Shown here: piece by piece, positions 9,801 to 21,105 of the stretch | Layout: every line of letters begins with the position of its first letter | Numbering within the stretch: position 1 is the stretch's first letter | Source of the DNA: Inia geoffrensis | Taxonomy: Eukaryota > Chordata > Mammalia > Artiodactyla > Iniidae | Reading direction: 5' to 3' | Length of the DNA: 64,000 nucleotides | Assembly (NCBI GenBank): GCA_036417435.1 | Contig: CM070899.1 | Coordinates: forward strand, 144,536,237 to 144,600,236 | The notes under the pieces: generated by a model | Database searches by the model: none | Seen by the model: only the letters and a program-made list of their open reading frames with translations | Told to the model about the DNA's origin: nothing | Program-made: the position numbers and the translations under genes

Positions 9801-10484
9801 ACTTCCCTCCTCTGGGAGGAGGGGAGGCTGCATGTGGATGGCGGGGATACACAGCCACCCCAGCGAGGATCTGGTCAGGATGTGGTGGCAGAGTCTGCGG
9901 AAAGGCGTAGTGCCTCGGGGGCACACTATAGTGCCAACAGCCTTCCCACCCCACCCCACAGGGCCCAGACCACCACGGGAAAAAAAAACACCAGGGACCC
10001 CATTCATCATGCTCCCGTGTGACCTGCCCCTCTCAGTGTGGAGCCCCGTCCTTGGGGAGCTGCCCCAGAAGGGAGGCCTCACATCATATTCCACATCAAC
10101 CTCTCATGACCTGGACTTCTGTTTCTTAACAAAATCACGTTGTCACCTTGTGTGTTGAATAATAAGGTCCTCTTTTTAACAAGAGATAGAGATAAATCAA
10201 TTTGTAAATAAAAGTCAAATTTCTACCCAGACTGGGTACTTTCTACTTTGGGATTTGAAAGGCTCAGAGTCAACAGGATCCACAAAGCCCCTACCTGCTC
10301 CTGTTTGCAAGGAAAACTAGACTAACATCCTCTGTGTAGCCAGGAGGGGCCATATTTTGTTGCTGACACATGATCAAGGTGGGGTTGCATAAGTATCCCC
10401 ACCTTAAACATTCCCTCCTTTCCCCCTTCCCCACCCAGTGCACTTCACTAAGCATCTCCCCCCAGTACTCTCTGAGGGGCTACT
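9801..10484. other. unannotated stretch
   Basis: No repeat or gene recognised. Confidence 0.4.
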
Positions 10485-10700
10485 GTTGGTGGAAAGAACC
10501 CCACTTTTTGAGTTTAAGTCTTTCAGGTTCAATTCTCAGCTCAGTTCCTTATGGGCTGTGTGACTTAGGGAAGCTGCTTAACCTCTCTGAGCCTCAGCAT
10601 CCTCATCTGCAAAATCAAGAGGGCTGGTGGCAACATACCCCTCTTGGGGCTGATGGTAAGATTGGACAAGACGTTGCTCACAAAGATTGTGGTGCAGGAT
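10485..10700 (+). mobile_element. MIR SINE
   Basis: 'caggttcaattctcagctca', 'gggctgtgtgacttagggaa', 'cttaacctctctgagcctca' and 'catctgcaaaatcaa' follow the MIR consensus from the tRNA-like part into the core. Confidence 0.88.
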
Positions 10701-11099
10701 TGGAGCTGAGCAGAGGGTAGCCTCCATCATCACACGCTGTCTTCTACCCCCACCCCAAACCGATAGACACTGCCCAGCCCAGATGCTCCAGCAAGGCAGT
10801 GCCCCAGGCAGCAGGACCCTCTGGATCCTCTCTAGATGCTGCCTGTCCACCCCAGCAGGGCCTCACTCAAGTGAGCCCGAGGCTGAAGTAGCCAGGCTTG
10901 GAGGGGCCGGGCAAGGTTGCCTGGGAAGGAGGCTGGTGGGCAGCAGAAGGAGACTGGGAACTAAACTGCACACCCAAATTTGAATTTTCATTAAATCTTC
11001 CCAATTATAAAGGTAACACTTTATGGGAAATTTAGGTTGCTATTATGGAAAATCTACAAAGTACAAACGAAGTAAAATAAATGTTTAAAAGCTTATGAC
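10701..11099. other. unannotated stretch
   Basis: The right half (about 11000-11095) is AT-rich and may be the decayed 3' end of an old LINE. Nothing firm. Confidence 0.35.
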
Positions 11100-11271
11100 T
11101 CCCCCCAGAAATAGAGACACAGATGTAGAGAACAAACGTATGGACACCAAGGGGGGGGAGGGGGAGGGGGATGAATTAGGAGATTGGGATTGACATATAT
11201 ATACTAATACGTATAAAATAGATAACTAATAAGAACCTGCTGTATAAAAAAAATAAAATAGTCAAAAAAAA
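11100..11271 (+). mobile_element. L1 3' UTR fragment
   Basis: 'agaaatagagacacagatgt', a G-rich polypurine tract, 'gattgggattgacatatata' and 'aacctgctgtataaaa' are the L1 3' UTR seen again at 27.8 kb, ending in an A-tail. Flanks aaaagcttatga and aaaagtttacga look like a degraded target duplication. Confidence 0.85.
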
Positions 11272-11419
11272 AAAGTTTACGATGTCCCCACACTGAGAGC
11301 AGCCCTGTAGAGGATTGGATCCTTTCCTACAGCTTGTTCATTAGTCGGTGACATCCTGTTTGTAACACAGCTTTGCAGCCTGACTTTGACCTCTGATAGT
11401 AAATGGTCATAAGCAGGAG

Positions 11420-11505
11420 GAAATGATATTACTATTTCCCAATTTTATTGATAAAGGTATTCAGGCTCCAGAGAACGTGGGCAAGGTCACAGAGGTCAAG
11501 ATCAT
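11420..11505 (-). mobile_element. MIR fragment
   Basis: 'cccaattttattgataaagg' and 'gtgggcaaggtcacagaggt' match the antisense MIR core. Confidence 0.55.
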
Positions 11506-11602
11506 ATAAAAGAGCCACTTGCATTATATCCACCAGTTGCTGGTGATTGTCTCCACCTCTGGAAAATAACCCCAAATGAAAACAATAGAATTAACAATCA
11601 AT

Positions 11603-11737
11603 ATCCCACATGCTGCAGAGCGGCTGGGCCCGTGAGCCATGGCCGCTGAGCCTGCGTGTCTGGAGCCTGTGCTCCGCAATGGGAGAGGCCACAACAGTGA
11701 GAGGTCCGCATACCGCCAAAAAAAAAAAAAAAAAAAA
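11603..11737 (+). mobile_element. CHR-2-type SINE, 5'-truncated
   Basis: Begins inside the element at 'atcccacatgctgcagagcg', lacks the tRNA-like promoter half, and ends in about 19 A residues. Confidence 0.95.
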
Positions 11738-12319
11738 CAGGAGGGAAGTGTCCTGAAAGAAAAGACAGAGTGAGGACCACAGACAACGCATCTCTGCCTC
11801 CAATTCCTCCTCCGCTGCAGAGTCCACAGCGAGGTCTCCACACAGCAACCTCAACAGATTCTGTGCCTCCAGAATAGAAGGCACCTCAACTCCTCCCTCT
11901 CAGGCCAAATATGCCCCCGCTAAAGCCTTTTTCCAGATGATTGATCACGGGTCAGAACCCAAATCGAGCTCCCATTTCGCTGGAACACGGTGCTCTGAGC
12001 CTCCCTTTAAATGCAGGGGGGATTTACTTTTGAAATAGCGGTTTCCAGGGTGCTTTCCACCCACGCCGTAATGTCCCTGAATTCACATTGTGTACCTGGC
12101 AGCAAACTTCAACGTGCTGTGTTCGCACCTGACTCTGACCTCCAGCCGGGGACTCTTCGGGAAGGAGACACATCCCATGCAGGCACGGAGAAGGCCCAGC
12201 GGGAGGGAGAGGCTGGCAGCACCTGCCCCCTTCGCTCCTGAGCGTGAAACAGGCTGGGGAACTGCAGGGACATTGGGCAGAGTCACGACTGGCAAAGAGA
12301 TGCTCCTGATCATGAAGAG
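11738..12319. other. unannotated stretch
   Basis: No gene or repeat recognised. Antisense frames at 12024-12335 show no protein family signature. Confidence 0.4.
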
Positions 12320-12400
12320 AATAGCTATCCTTCAAGCACTTACTCAGGGCCCAACACCCAGCTAAGTGCTTTACATTTGTTCATCATATTCTTTCCACTG
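12320..12400 (-). mobile_element. MIR 3' fragment
   Basis: 'caagcacttactcagggccc' and 'taagtgctttacatttgttc' match the antisense MIR 3' end. Confidence 0.55.
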
Positions 12401-12507
12401 CAGGGAACAGAAACTATTCAGAAGTCATTGGCTCAGGTGACCCGAAGGCCCAGGGGTGGTCCCGGCACAACTAGGCCCAAAAGCATGAACAGTGAATGGT
12501 GTCATGA

Positions 12508-12790
12508 GGTGTTCTCTCTCTGTCTCTCTCTGTCTCTCTTTGTGTCTCTCTGTCTCTGTGTCTCCTTCTTTCTCTCAGTCTGTCTTTCTCTGTGTCTCTG
12601 TCCCTCTCTCTCTGTCTCTTTCTGTGTGTCTCTCTATATATATATATATATCACTCTTTCTGAGTTTCTCTCTGTCTCTCTGTGTGTCTCTGTTTCTCTC
12701 TCTGTCTCTGTGCCTCTCTCTTTCTGTCTCTCTCTCTCTCTGTCTTTCTCGCTGTTTCTGTCTCTGTCTCTTTCTCCTCTCTGTCTCTCA
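12508..12790. repeat. long (TCTCTG)n/(CT)n pyrimidine tract
   Basis: About 280 bp almost free of purines other than G at regular intervals, interrupted by (TA)8 near 12635-12651. All three plus frames stay open as Ser/Leu/Cys-rich strings, which is a compositional artefact and not a gene. Confidence 0.95.
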
Positions 12791-13144
12791 TATGCTCAGA
12801 GGTATTTATGCTACGTGGGTGTTTTCACAGAGCTTTCATGTCTGAGTTATCATCTGGGATTTCTATCAGCCTCCGTCTGTTTCCAGAACGGTGTGCAAAC
12901 AGTAACATGCAAAACTTAGAAAAGAAGGGACATAAAGCATTTTTATTTGCTCTGACCTGAAAGACCATAGGATCCAGAATGTGTGAAAGGGAACTAGAAA
13001 AAGGAAGGAAGAACAGATTGGTAGGCCTGGTCACAGCCCACAGAAGCCTCTCAGACCCAGTTGTGTATAAAACCAGCCCCCAGCACACGCCTCGTGCCCA
13101 GTGGGGCAGCCTTCCGGACGGCTCCACCTTGCCCATCAGAAGCA
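12791..13144. other. unannotated stretch
   Basis: Nothing recognisable. Confidence 0.4.
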
Positions 13145-13365
13145 CACAGAGCCTGGGGTGAAATCCTGACTCTACGGCTTTCTAGGGTGTGATCTTGTGC
13201 AAATGACTTCACTGCCCTGAGCCTGAGTCCCCTCCACTGAAAACAGGACCAATAATTCCTACTGTGGAGGAGTGCTGTGAGGATTAAACCCACGTAAAGC
13301 CTTTAGCGTGGTGCTAGGCACGTCACAAGGGCCCCATCAATGGTGATGGTGGTAATGCATTGGTA
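13145..13365 (+). mobile_element. MIR SINE
   Basis: 'ggtgaaatcctgactctacg', 'tgtgcaaatgacttcactgc' and 'gtgctgtgaggattaaaccc' follow the MIR consensus almost to its 3' end. Confidence 0.88.
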
Positions 13366-13599
13366 GCGCAGGGGAGCATGGGAGAGGTGGTGAAGATGGC
13401 GGTGGGGGATGTCACTGTGGTGGAATCTGCCTGGTCGTCGCTCTAGTTTTTATAGCTCACTTGCACTTTAGGATTCCCGGGCGCGTCCATGACTGAGCTT
13501 TCCTGCTTTCAGACTCGCTTCTCCCTAAGGGGCTTTCACCTTGGTGAGTACTGAGCCAGGCTCGGGGCTGGGCCCTGGGAGGGCCATCGTGAATAAAGA

Positions 13600-13638
13600 C
13601 GCTCTCTCACTCGCTCGCTCCCTCTCTCTCTCTCTCTC

Positions 13639-13696
<58 letters not shown>

Positions 13697-13697
13697 A
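13600..13697. repeat. (CT)n microsatellite
   Basis: Nearly 100 bp of CT with a few TTT/TGT breaks. The second pyrimidine tract within 1.1 kb. Confidence 0.95.
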
Positions 13698-14184
13698 TCC
13701 CTGTGCTTGCCGTTTCCTGCTTGCTAAGTGTTATACTTCCAAGCACAGTGTGGCTTTTTTACCAGCTCCCCCTACTTTTCTCCCCATCTCCCTCTCCACT
13801 CTGAAAACCTACTTCTTGGTGTTTGTTGTGCTTGAGATCTTGCACTAGGGAAACACAAAGTGAACCCCCAAAATACAGACTTTTTCCCCTCAATACAAGT
13901 AAGAACTTCCTCCTGCCTTGTCCCGAAGTACCGTGAGGAAATTCCTCAACATTCAGAGAACAAGCTCTGAAAACCTAGGTGAGCCTCAGAATTGCAAAAC
14001 CAAATTGGATTTAGAAGAGGAGGATCAAGAAATAAGTACCAAATTTTAAGACACTATTGACTCAGAAGGCATTTTACCGTAAAGTGAGATGAAGGTTCTT
14101 GAGAGATGGAAGAGTCGCTGTCCCAGCAAGGTTTACAGAAAACATGTTGTCTGTGGAGATTTCAATAACGTTGATAAAAGGGAG
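13698..14184. other. unannotated stretch
   Basis: No gene or repeat recognised. Confidence 0.4.
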
Positions 14185-14365
14185 GAAACATCAGACCCAG
14201 GACCAGAGGCCTAGATTCAGGTCCTGGCCCTTTAGTAACTAATCATTCAGTCTCCCCCAGGCCTCAGTTTCCACACTGCAAATTGGAAAGAAACGTGAAA
14301 CTGGTCTCTATCAGGGTGAAGGGATTGGTTTTTAAACTGTGAAGAGCTCTGCAAAGATGAGCCTT
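14185..14365 (+). mobile_element. MIR fragment
   Basis: 'attcaggtcctggccc', 'cccaggcctcagtttccaca' and 'gaagagctctgcaaag' match a diverged MIR. Confidence 0.55.
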
Positions 14366-14988
14366 TTTTATCCTTCTAATCATTTGAACGTCTTTCTAGA
14401 ACAACCCAACTTTCATCCCTCAGTGCAGGGCTGTGGCTCCCAACTGTCCCAGGGCATTATCTCATTCTGTTTTCAAGCGCCTTCCCGAAAATCTGAATTG
14501 TAATGAGGTCAGTGGTCAACTCTCTTGCATGGGGGTCGGAGCTGAATTGCACTGAACTGTGATCTGGGATGAGTGTCATTAACAGAAGCCTCTGGTGCAT
14601 TGAGGATGGAGGTCAGCAAATATTTTGCATACATGTGTATCTTCCTGGACTTGGCAGCGTACTCCTGGGGAACTTTCCAGGAAAACAAGGAATGGAGTGA
14701 TTTTTTTTTTTTTTTTAATCTACTAAGCCCCTTTCTGACAGTTCCATTCCCACCAGCCTGGAAATTTGTAAGGGGTAAGGTGGAGAGAGTTAAGTTGCGT
14801 AACACCAAAGCTTTCAACTGAGACTCACTTAGAGAATATTATTGTGACATAGCATGAAGAGCAATGCCTGGTATGTCCTGATTTGAGAAATACTTGGGTT
14901 AGCTGATTGCTGGGTAACTGAATGCCTACATTCACCCACCCACTCTTCCCTCTACCTGCAATGTCCACTGCCTTGGCTGGTTACTTTT
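14366..14988. other. unannotated stretch
   Basis: Contains a T-run at 14701-14716. No gene recognised. Confidence 0.4.
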
Positions 14989-15006
14989 ATTTATTTATTT
15001 ATTTTT

Positions 15007-15245
15007 TTCAAAACTCAACTCATGTTTTCCTTTTCTGGGAAGCCTTCTCCGACCACCATCCTCCACTCGCATTCCCTCCAAACGGTCGCAGAACAACTTG
15101 GACATACATCTCTAGACTCCTCTCCCGCTGTACTAGAATCATTGGTTAAGCCGTGTTCCCTCCACCTCACAGCGAGATCCTTAAAAGCAAAGACTGTGCT
15201 TTCTTTCCTTATATTTCCACATCTCCGAACCCGAGGAAATTGAAA
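15007..15245 (+). mobile_element. L2 LINE 3' fragment
   Basis: 'ttctgggaagccttctccga', 'ccaccatcctccactc' and 'ccttaaaagcaaagactgtg' follow the L2 3' region. It is preceded by an ATTT tract at 14986-15006. Confidence 0.7.
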
Positions 15246-16174
15246 TGAAGCTGCTAATTGGTGTCAAGGGCTCATTTGGAATCCATTCTCTCAGCGTTCC
15301 AGCACTGCAGGTGACAACTCTATCGATGGAGAGATAACCCAAAACAAAGGTGGAGGTTTTGCCTGGAAATTTTTTAAACGGAAGTCCAGAAATCACTGGT
15401 GTCAAGGATACAGGTTAGAAAAAGCCTTCTCCTACCCACACATGGCCTTAAACACCATGAGCATCAAAGGAAATGAATCTGGGTTCTCCCAAGGATCGGA
15501 ACCTGCAAAGGAGATGCTTCAGTGATCCTGGCTTTCCCACGAACAGGGTGGTCTGGCGACGGCTGGGCCAGGCTAGCTCTAGACACTTGGCTTTCTCCTT
15601 CACCCCACTAATTATCTCTGACTCCTGAGAGAACTGCAAGATCTTCAGCCACGCAAGGGGGGACACCTGCCCTAACCCCCATCTGTAGCTCACCACTTCT
15701 GAAAACATTGGTTTGATTGCATTTCTAACACATGGGAAAAAACCCTAAGCTTCTCATAGCCACGTGGTGCTCCCAGAATCCTTCCCACATTCCACCACGC
15801 ATCTGCCACTGTTAGAAGTTGGGTCTGGTTGGGAGCCAAGAAATTCTCATGAATCCCAAACCAGAAGACTTTTTTGCAACACATCTGTAAGTACGAACGT
15901 TCTTAGCTGTATGTTCGTACCTTGAATCCCAAGCCTTGGCCGCTGAGGCCAATGGGACTGTGTCTTCCTGCAAAGCAGGAGATGTCCATCCACCGACTGA
16001 AGAGGAGAGTCTCTTTTAAAATCACAGTACAGATTAACACAGCAGAGGAAAGTGACTCAATCTGCCTTGAGTCTGAGAATGTAGCTGGATGGCTCCCCTG
16101 AAGAATGGCTGCACTGGGTTTAATTCAGCCTTGCAAATAACTTTTCAGCTACTTGTCCAGGGCACTGCGGGGTG
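15246..16174. other. unannotated stretch
   Basis: About 930 bp without a recognised repeat or gene. Confidence 0.4.
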
Positions 16175-16277
16175 CTGAAAAAATTATTTAAAATTATTTT
16201 AAAATTATTTTTTAAATAATTTAAAATTTAAAAATTATTTATAAATTTTATATTTTTAAAATTTAAAAATTATTCCA
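16175..16277. repeat. AT-only self-complementary tract
   Basis: About 100 bp of A/T arranged as repeated AAATTATTT and AAAATTT blocks that read similarly on both strands. Low melting stability, with palindromic potential. Confidence 0.85.
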
Positions 16278-16800
16278 CAGAACACTAGATAAAGGACTTG
16301 AAGAACACTAGAAGAAGCCAATTACAAAAGAAGAGGTGCAAATGGCTTAAAAACATACAAAAGTATGTGTTGCTTCATCCATAATTTTTAAAAAACAAAT
16401 TAAAATGACAATAAGGAACCATTTTATCCCCAATCAAATCACTACTGACGTTATAGAGTTGAACGAACAGTCTTGGGAAAAGGACAGTAAAGTAAATAAG
16501 CACATATTTCCACTGGATGAGGGAATGTGAAATGGCAGCTTTCTGGCAGATTACTTACAAATGTCGAGTCAAACCCTGCAAAATGTACCCATCCTTTCAC
16601 TCAGCAGTTCCACTTCTAAGAATCTATTCTAAGGAAATAAAGTGCTTATCTTTGTGACATGTATACAAGTATCCATATTCCTGCATTGTTTAGCTAGGAA
16701 GAATCTAGAAACAATGCAGTTGAACAATATGAATGTATGAATGTTACAATAGGCCCATATATAGGGCATTATGGAATTCCATGCAGCTCTGAAAAACCAT
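16278..16800 (+). mobile_element. degenerate L1/HAL1 ORF2-like fragment
   Basis: 'ggaccattttatc'-type wording, 'cttctaagaatctattctaa', 'gtatacaagtatccatattc' and 'caatatgaatgtatgaatgt' follow the 3' coding part of old LINE-1/HAL1 copies. No open frame is left. Confidence 0.65.
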
Positions 16801-16804
16801 TCTA

Positions 16805-17182
16805 ATAAGATTCAGCAAACATTTTCTATCAAGTGCCAGAGGGTAAATATTTTAGGCTTTGTGGGCCAAGGGGCAAAAATCAAGGATATTGCATAGTACT
16901 AATAATAATGAGAGGAAACAAATTTCCACAATTTTTTTATTGACAAATTCAAAATGCATTAATGATTGGATTTTTTTTTGTAATACAGGCCAATGAGTGA
17001 GAATAATCTAATTCTTTTTGGACTAATAACATTTGCTGAATTGGGGTTCAAAGACAGTTTTCCTTATCATCAAATTGATTTCAAATATTCATCTGTAACA
17101 AGTACACTTTTCGTTTTCAGGCTGAAGATAAACAGACAGGAGGCCAAAACTGGCCTTGTCTGCATTTGCTGGCCCCTATACT
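16805..17182 (+). mobile_element. hAT-type DNA transposon fossil
   Basis: Begins 'cagcaaacattttctatcaa', 'gtgccagagggtaaatattt', 'taggctttgtgggcca' and ends near 'ctggcccctata', the two ends typical of an MER1-group hAT non-autonomous element. Centre strongly diverged. Confidence 0.6.
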
Positions 17183-17495
17183 ATAAAGGAATGCTGGCTA
17201 ACATGGAAGAATGTTCATGAACTATTGTTAAGCAGACTCTGAAATAGTAAGAGCAGTGTGTGGGATGGTCATCCCTGCTGTTCACCAGATATCTCCAGCT
17301 CTCTGTCTTTCCAGCCACTGGGTAGAACTGCATTTCTTGGCCCCCTGGGGATTGCATGGGACCACATGACTAATTCTAGCCAATGGGTCTCAAGTGGAAA
17401 TAACACATGTCACTCCAAAGCCACAGAATGGGAGAAAATAGTTGCAGATCACATATCTGACTTCTATCCAGAATATATATATTTTTTAACACTCT
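17183..17495. other. unannotated, possible old repeat
   Basis: 'gaccacatgactaattctag' with 'ccaatgggtctcaagtgg' resembles a widespread unnamed mammalian repeat. A similar stretch occurs at 51.6-51.8 kb. Not assigned. Confidence 0.3.
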
Positions 17496-18575
17496 CAAAA
17501 CTTGATAATAAGAAAATAAACAGTGCAACTTTTTTAATGAGCAAAAAATGTAAACCGACACTTCACTGAAGAAGACTTATGGATAGCAAATAAGCATATG
17601 AAAAGATAGCCAACATCATTAGCCATTGGGGAAATGCAAATTAAAACCACAGATACCATCTCTTGCCTATTAGGATGGCTTAAATTAAATATTTTAAAAT
17701 TTAAAACTGACGATACCAAGTATCGGGAAGTAAAGGAAACCACCGGAATTCCCATACACTGTTGGTGGGAATGCAAAATGGTACAGTCATTTTGGAAGGG
17801 TTTCTTATAAATTTAAACATATTTACCATATGAATCAACAATCTTGCTCCCAGATATTTACCCAAGTGAAGTAAAAACCTATGTTCACAGAAAAACCTAT
17901 ACCTGAATGTTTATAGCAGCTTTATCTGTACTCGCCAAAAACTAGAAACGACCCAAATGTCCTTTCCCTGGAGAATGGACCAGCAAAGTGTGGTACATCC
18001 ATACAGTAAACTACTTCTCAGCAATAAGAAGGAATGGAACTCCTGAAAAATACAACATGGATGAATTTCAAATGTATTTTCTAAGTAAAAATAGATCCAA
18101 AAGTTTACATATTTTAGAACACCATTTATATTATACGGTGGAAAAGGCAAAATTATAGGGACAGAGAAATGGTTGCCAGGTGCTGGCTGTAGGGAGCAGG
18201 CACTGGCTACAAAGGGGCAGCATGAAGGATATTTTGGGGTGTTTATAGGACTATTCTTTTTTTTTTTTTTTTTTTTTGCGGTACGCGGGCCTCTCAGTGT
18301 TGTGGCCCCTCCCGTTGCGGAGCACAGGCTCTGGACGCGCAGGCTCAGCGGCCATGGCTCACGGGCCCAGCCACTCCGCGGCATGTGGGATCTTCCCGGA
18401 CCGGGACACGAACCCGTGTCCCCTGCATCGGCAGGCGGACTCCCAACCACTGCGCCACCAGGGAAGCCCGATAGGACTATTCTTGATCTTCATTGTGGTA
18501 TTGGTTAAAATTCATAAAGCTATACACCAAAAAAGTAAATTGTACTATATATAAATTTTAAAATAAAAATTTGTT
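17496..18575 (+). mobile_element. L1M-type LINE 3' half, split by a SINE
   Basis: From 'aaatgtaaaccgacactt' through 'gcaaattaaaaccacagata', 'ctgttggtgggaatgcaaaa', 'gtggtacatccatacagtaa' and 'gttgccaggtgctgg' to 'tattggttaaaattcataaa' and an A/T-rich end. This is the end of ORF2 and the 3' UTR of an old L1. Many stops are present. A CHR SINE interrupts it at 18259-18470. Confidence 0.88.
18259..18470 (-). mobile_element. CHR-2-type SINE, antisense
   Basis: T-run at the left, then 'gtacgcgggcctctcagtgt', ending 'gccaccagggaagcccg'. Flanked by the perfect 14-bp duplication ataggactattctt (18245-18258 and 18471-18484) inside the older L1. Confidence 0.97.
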
Positions 18576-19014
18576 AAAGTTATTAATGTCCATACAAAGG
18601 AAAAAAGAAAGAAAGAAATACAAGCACCACTGCCTGGACCACAGGATTGGGCAGCTCAGCCCTGCTCAATCCAAAGAGCCGGCCTGGCTTCTGGCACCTC
18701 TCTGGGTCCAATGTGGGTATAAGTGGAGACAGAGACCCCGATGGGGAAGTTGACGGAGCATTACCCTCTAGTGCTGGGCCTGTGGGCAAAGGGAAGCCTG
18801 AAGTCACTGGAGCTGTCCCACGGGCACCTTCAGTGAAGACCTAGAAAGGCATCTCCCAGCACCTCACTCGTTGTCCTCTGCTCAGTCTAATCAAGTAGTT
18901 TCCTGTCTGCAGGCAGAGGTTCCACTACAACCACCTGAGTTTTCGACTTCTCTTCTATTAGACCCAAAGCCTCTTGAACAGAAACAAGTGGAAGTCAGAG
19001 GCAGCAGCCTAAGT
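18576..19014. other. unannotated stretch
   Basis: A short GAAA patch near 18600-18620, otherwise nothing recognised. Confidence 0.4.
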
Positions 19015-19418
19015 GATCACATGAAAAGATGCTCAACATCACTAGACATTAGGTAAATGGAAAACAAAACCACAATGAGATACCACTTCATACCCATTAG
19101 GATGGCAATAATCAAAAAGATGGACAATAACAAGTATTAAAGAGAATGTGGGGACTTTGGTGTCCTCATTCACTGCTGTTGGGAATATAAAATGGTATGG
19201 CCACTTTGGAAAAAAGTTTGGCAGTACCTCAAAAACTTAAACATAGAGTTACCATATGACACAGTAATCCCATTCTTAGGTATATAACCAAGAGAATTGA
19301 AACCATATGTTCACACAAGAATTTGTTCACCAATGTTCATAACAGCATTCTTCACAATAGCCAAAAAGAGAAAACAACCCAAATGTCCATCAACTGATAA
19401 ATAGACAAACAAAATGTG

Positions 19419-19473
<55 letters not shown>

Positions 19474-19852
19474 CATCTGAAGGAATATTATTTGGCAATG
19501 AAAAGAGGATGAAGTACTGACACATGATACAACATGGATGAACCTTAAAAATATTCTAACTGGAAGATGTCAGACACAAAAGGTCACATCCTGTGTAATT
19601 CATTTATATGAAATGTCCAGAGTAGAAAAACCAGTAGGAACAGAAGGATGTGTAGTTGGCAGGAGCTGGAGGTGGGGGAATGGAGAGTGACTGCTAATGC
19701 GGATGGGGTTACTTTTGGGGGTGATGAAAATATTCTGGAATTAGATGGTAATGATGTTTACACCATCTTGGGAATATACTAAAACCAATGAATTGTAGCC
19801 ATTACAAGGGCAATTTTATGGTATATGAATTCTATCTCAATTAACAAAAAAG
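19015..19852 (+). mobile_element. L1M-type LINE 3' half
   Basis: 'acatgaaaagatgctcaaca', 'aatgagataccacttcatac', 'acccaaatgtccatcaactg', 'acatggatgaaccttaaaaa' and 'agttggcaggagctggaggt' give the ORF2 end and 3' UTR. Frame broken. Contains an expanded TA repeat. Confidence 0.92.
19422..19470. repeat. (TA)n microsatellite within L1
   Basis: About 24 pure TA units replacing the usual 'gtatatccatac' segment of the L1 host. Perfectly self-complementary. Confidence 0.97.
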
Positions 19853-19932
19853 AAAGAGAGAGAGGGAGAGAGGGAGGGAGGGAGGAAGGAAAGAAGGAAG
19901 GAAGGAAGGAAGGAAAGAAGGGAGGAAAGGAG
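19853..19932. repeat. GA/(GGAA)n purine tract at L1 tail
   Basis: AGAG, GGGA and GGAA units follow directly on the L1 A-rich end, probably expanded from the tail. Confidence 0.9.
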
Positions 19933-20170
19933 AATTGGCAGCCTGGGTTGAAGGCCTAACTGAATCCAAGCAGAGTGTAAAGAGGGGACAGCAGGTACTG
20001 CAGAGGTAGGCGCTTCTGCCAGTCTGACCCTTTGGAACAGTGATCTTCCTCCTGAGCCTATTCTACTAAGTCCACATCATTCTGCAGATTAAATGAGACG
20101 AAGTGCAATGCTTGACCCCAGTGTTGGCTGCTGACTTTTGTCAGCGTGACTTTTGTTCTGTCCCTTGACA

Positions 20171-20360
20171 TAGGATGCCAGGGACGATATACAAGACATG
20201 GTGATCAGGAGAGGTTTGATTATTGCCTTCCATTCCTGGAGGTTTGGGAGAAAAAAAAAAAAAAAAACATTGCAAACCTCTGCATTGCACTTTCTTGCTT
20301 TAATAGTGATGGAGGCACTACCAGGGAACTTGCTATTTTGGCCCCTTTCCTTAAGCCTGT
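20171..20360 (+). repeat. inverted repeat, left arm
   Basis: Starts 'taggatgccagggacg' and runs through 'gatcaggagaggtttgatta', an A-run at 20251-20267 and 'tctgcattgcactttcttgc' to 'ttaagcctgt'. Its reverse complement lies at 21106-21292 (by eye over 90% alike in the first 80 bp, about 85% near the spacer). Not a family I recognise. Confidence 0.9.
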
Positions 20361-20769
20361 CAGCATCCTAGGATGGGAGCCCTAGTTGAGGATGGAAGAT
20401 AAAAAAATCAACCACTGTCTCATGAACACCTGTGTGGCCAAACATCTCGCCACAGTCTGTGGAGTGCACCCAGGCACTCTCTACACCCCATAGCCCCACC
20501 TTCATAGACCCAACAGGTTCAAAGAGTGAAAGCTCAATTCTGCACAGAACCGGACCCTCAGCTCCCTGGGAAAGGGCATGGGTCTCACTCACCCAAGTTC
20601 CCAGTGAGCTTGGCAGCAAGCATATGTTTGGGTCACATGTGGTGAGGAATGCATGGATGGATGGATGGATGGATCTTACTGCATGCACTGCCACTGCCAG
20701 GACAAAAGCAAATGATCAAAATCAGTGGATAAAACATAGCACAAAAAGGAGGTACGAGTGGAGGGCTTA
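20361..20769. other. inverted-repeat spacer, unannotated part
   Basis: Single-copy-looking sequence with a short GGAT array at 20654-20673. No gene signature. Confidence 0.5.
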
Positions 20770-21010
20770 GGGGCCACTCAGACTCAAGATCAAATCCTAC
20801 TCTGGTGCACACTGGCTAAGTGGGACTAGACAAGAGATTTAATCTCTCTCTGCTCAGTTTCTTCCTTAGTACAATAGGGGAGTTTGTGATATCTCCCTCA
20901 TAGGGTTGCCGTGGGGATTAAATGAGGCAATTCATGAAAAGCACTTAGGACAACGCCAGGAACAAAGCAAGTATCAACGAACGGTAGCTATCATTATCAT
21001 TATCGTAATC
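20770..21010 (+). mobile_element. MIR SINE inside the inverted-repeat spacer
   Basis: 'agatcaaatcctactctggt', 'gagatttaatctctctctgc', 'gttgccgtggggattaaatg' and 'agcacttaggacaacgccag' follow MIR to near its 3' end, then ATT/ATC repeats. Confidence 0.85.
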
Positions 21011-21105
21011 ATTATCACTATTCAGCGATGTCAAAAGAACAGAACAGCCAAAGCTGAAGCAGTGAAACGTGGACACTGCCTGCCTGAAAGCCATGAGCTC
21101 TGCCA

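Noticed and set aside
12377..12919. 180-codon Ser/Leu/Cys-rich open frame
   Set aside because: All three frames over the TCTCTG tract are open. Low-complexity artefact.
12508..13697. CRISPR-like or satellite array
   Set aside because: Irregular microsatellite units with no conserved repeat-spacer pattern, and a vertebrate genomic context.
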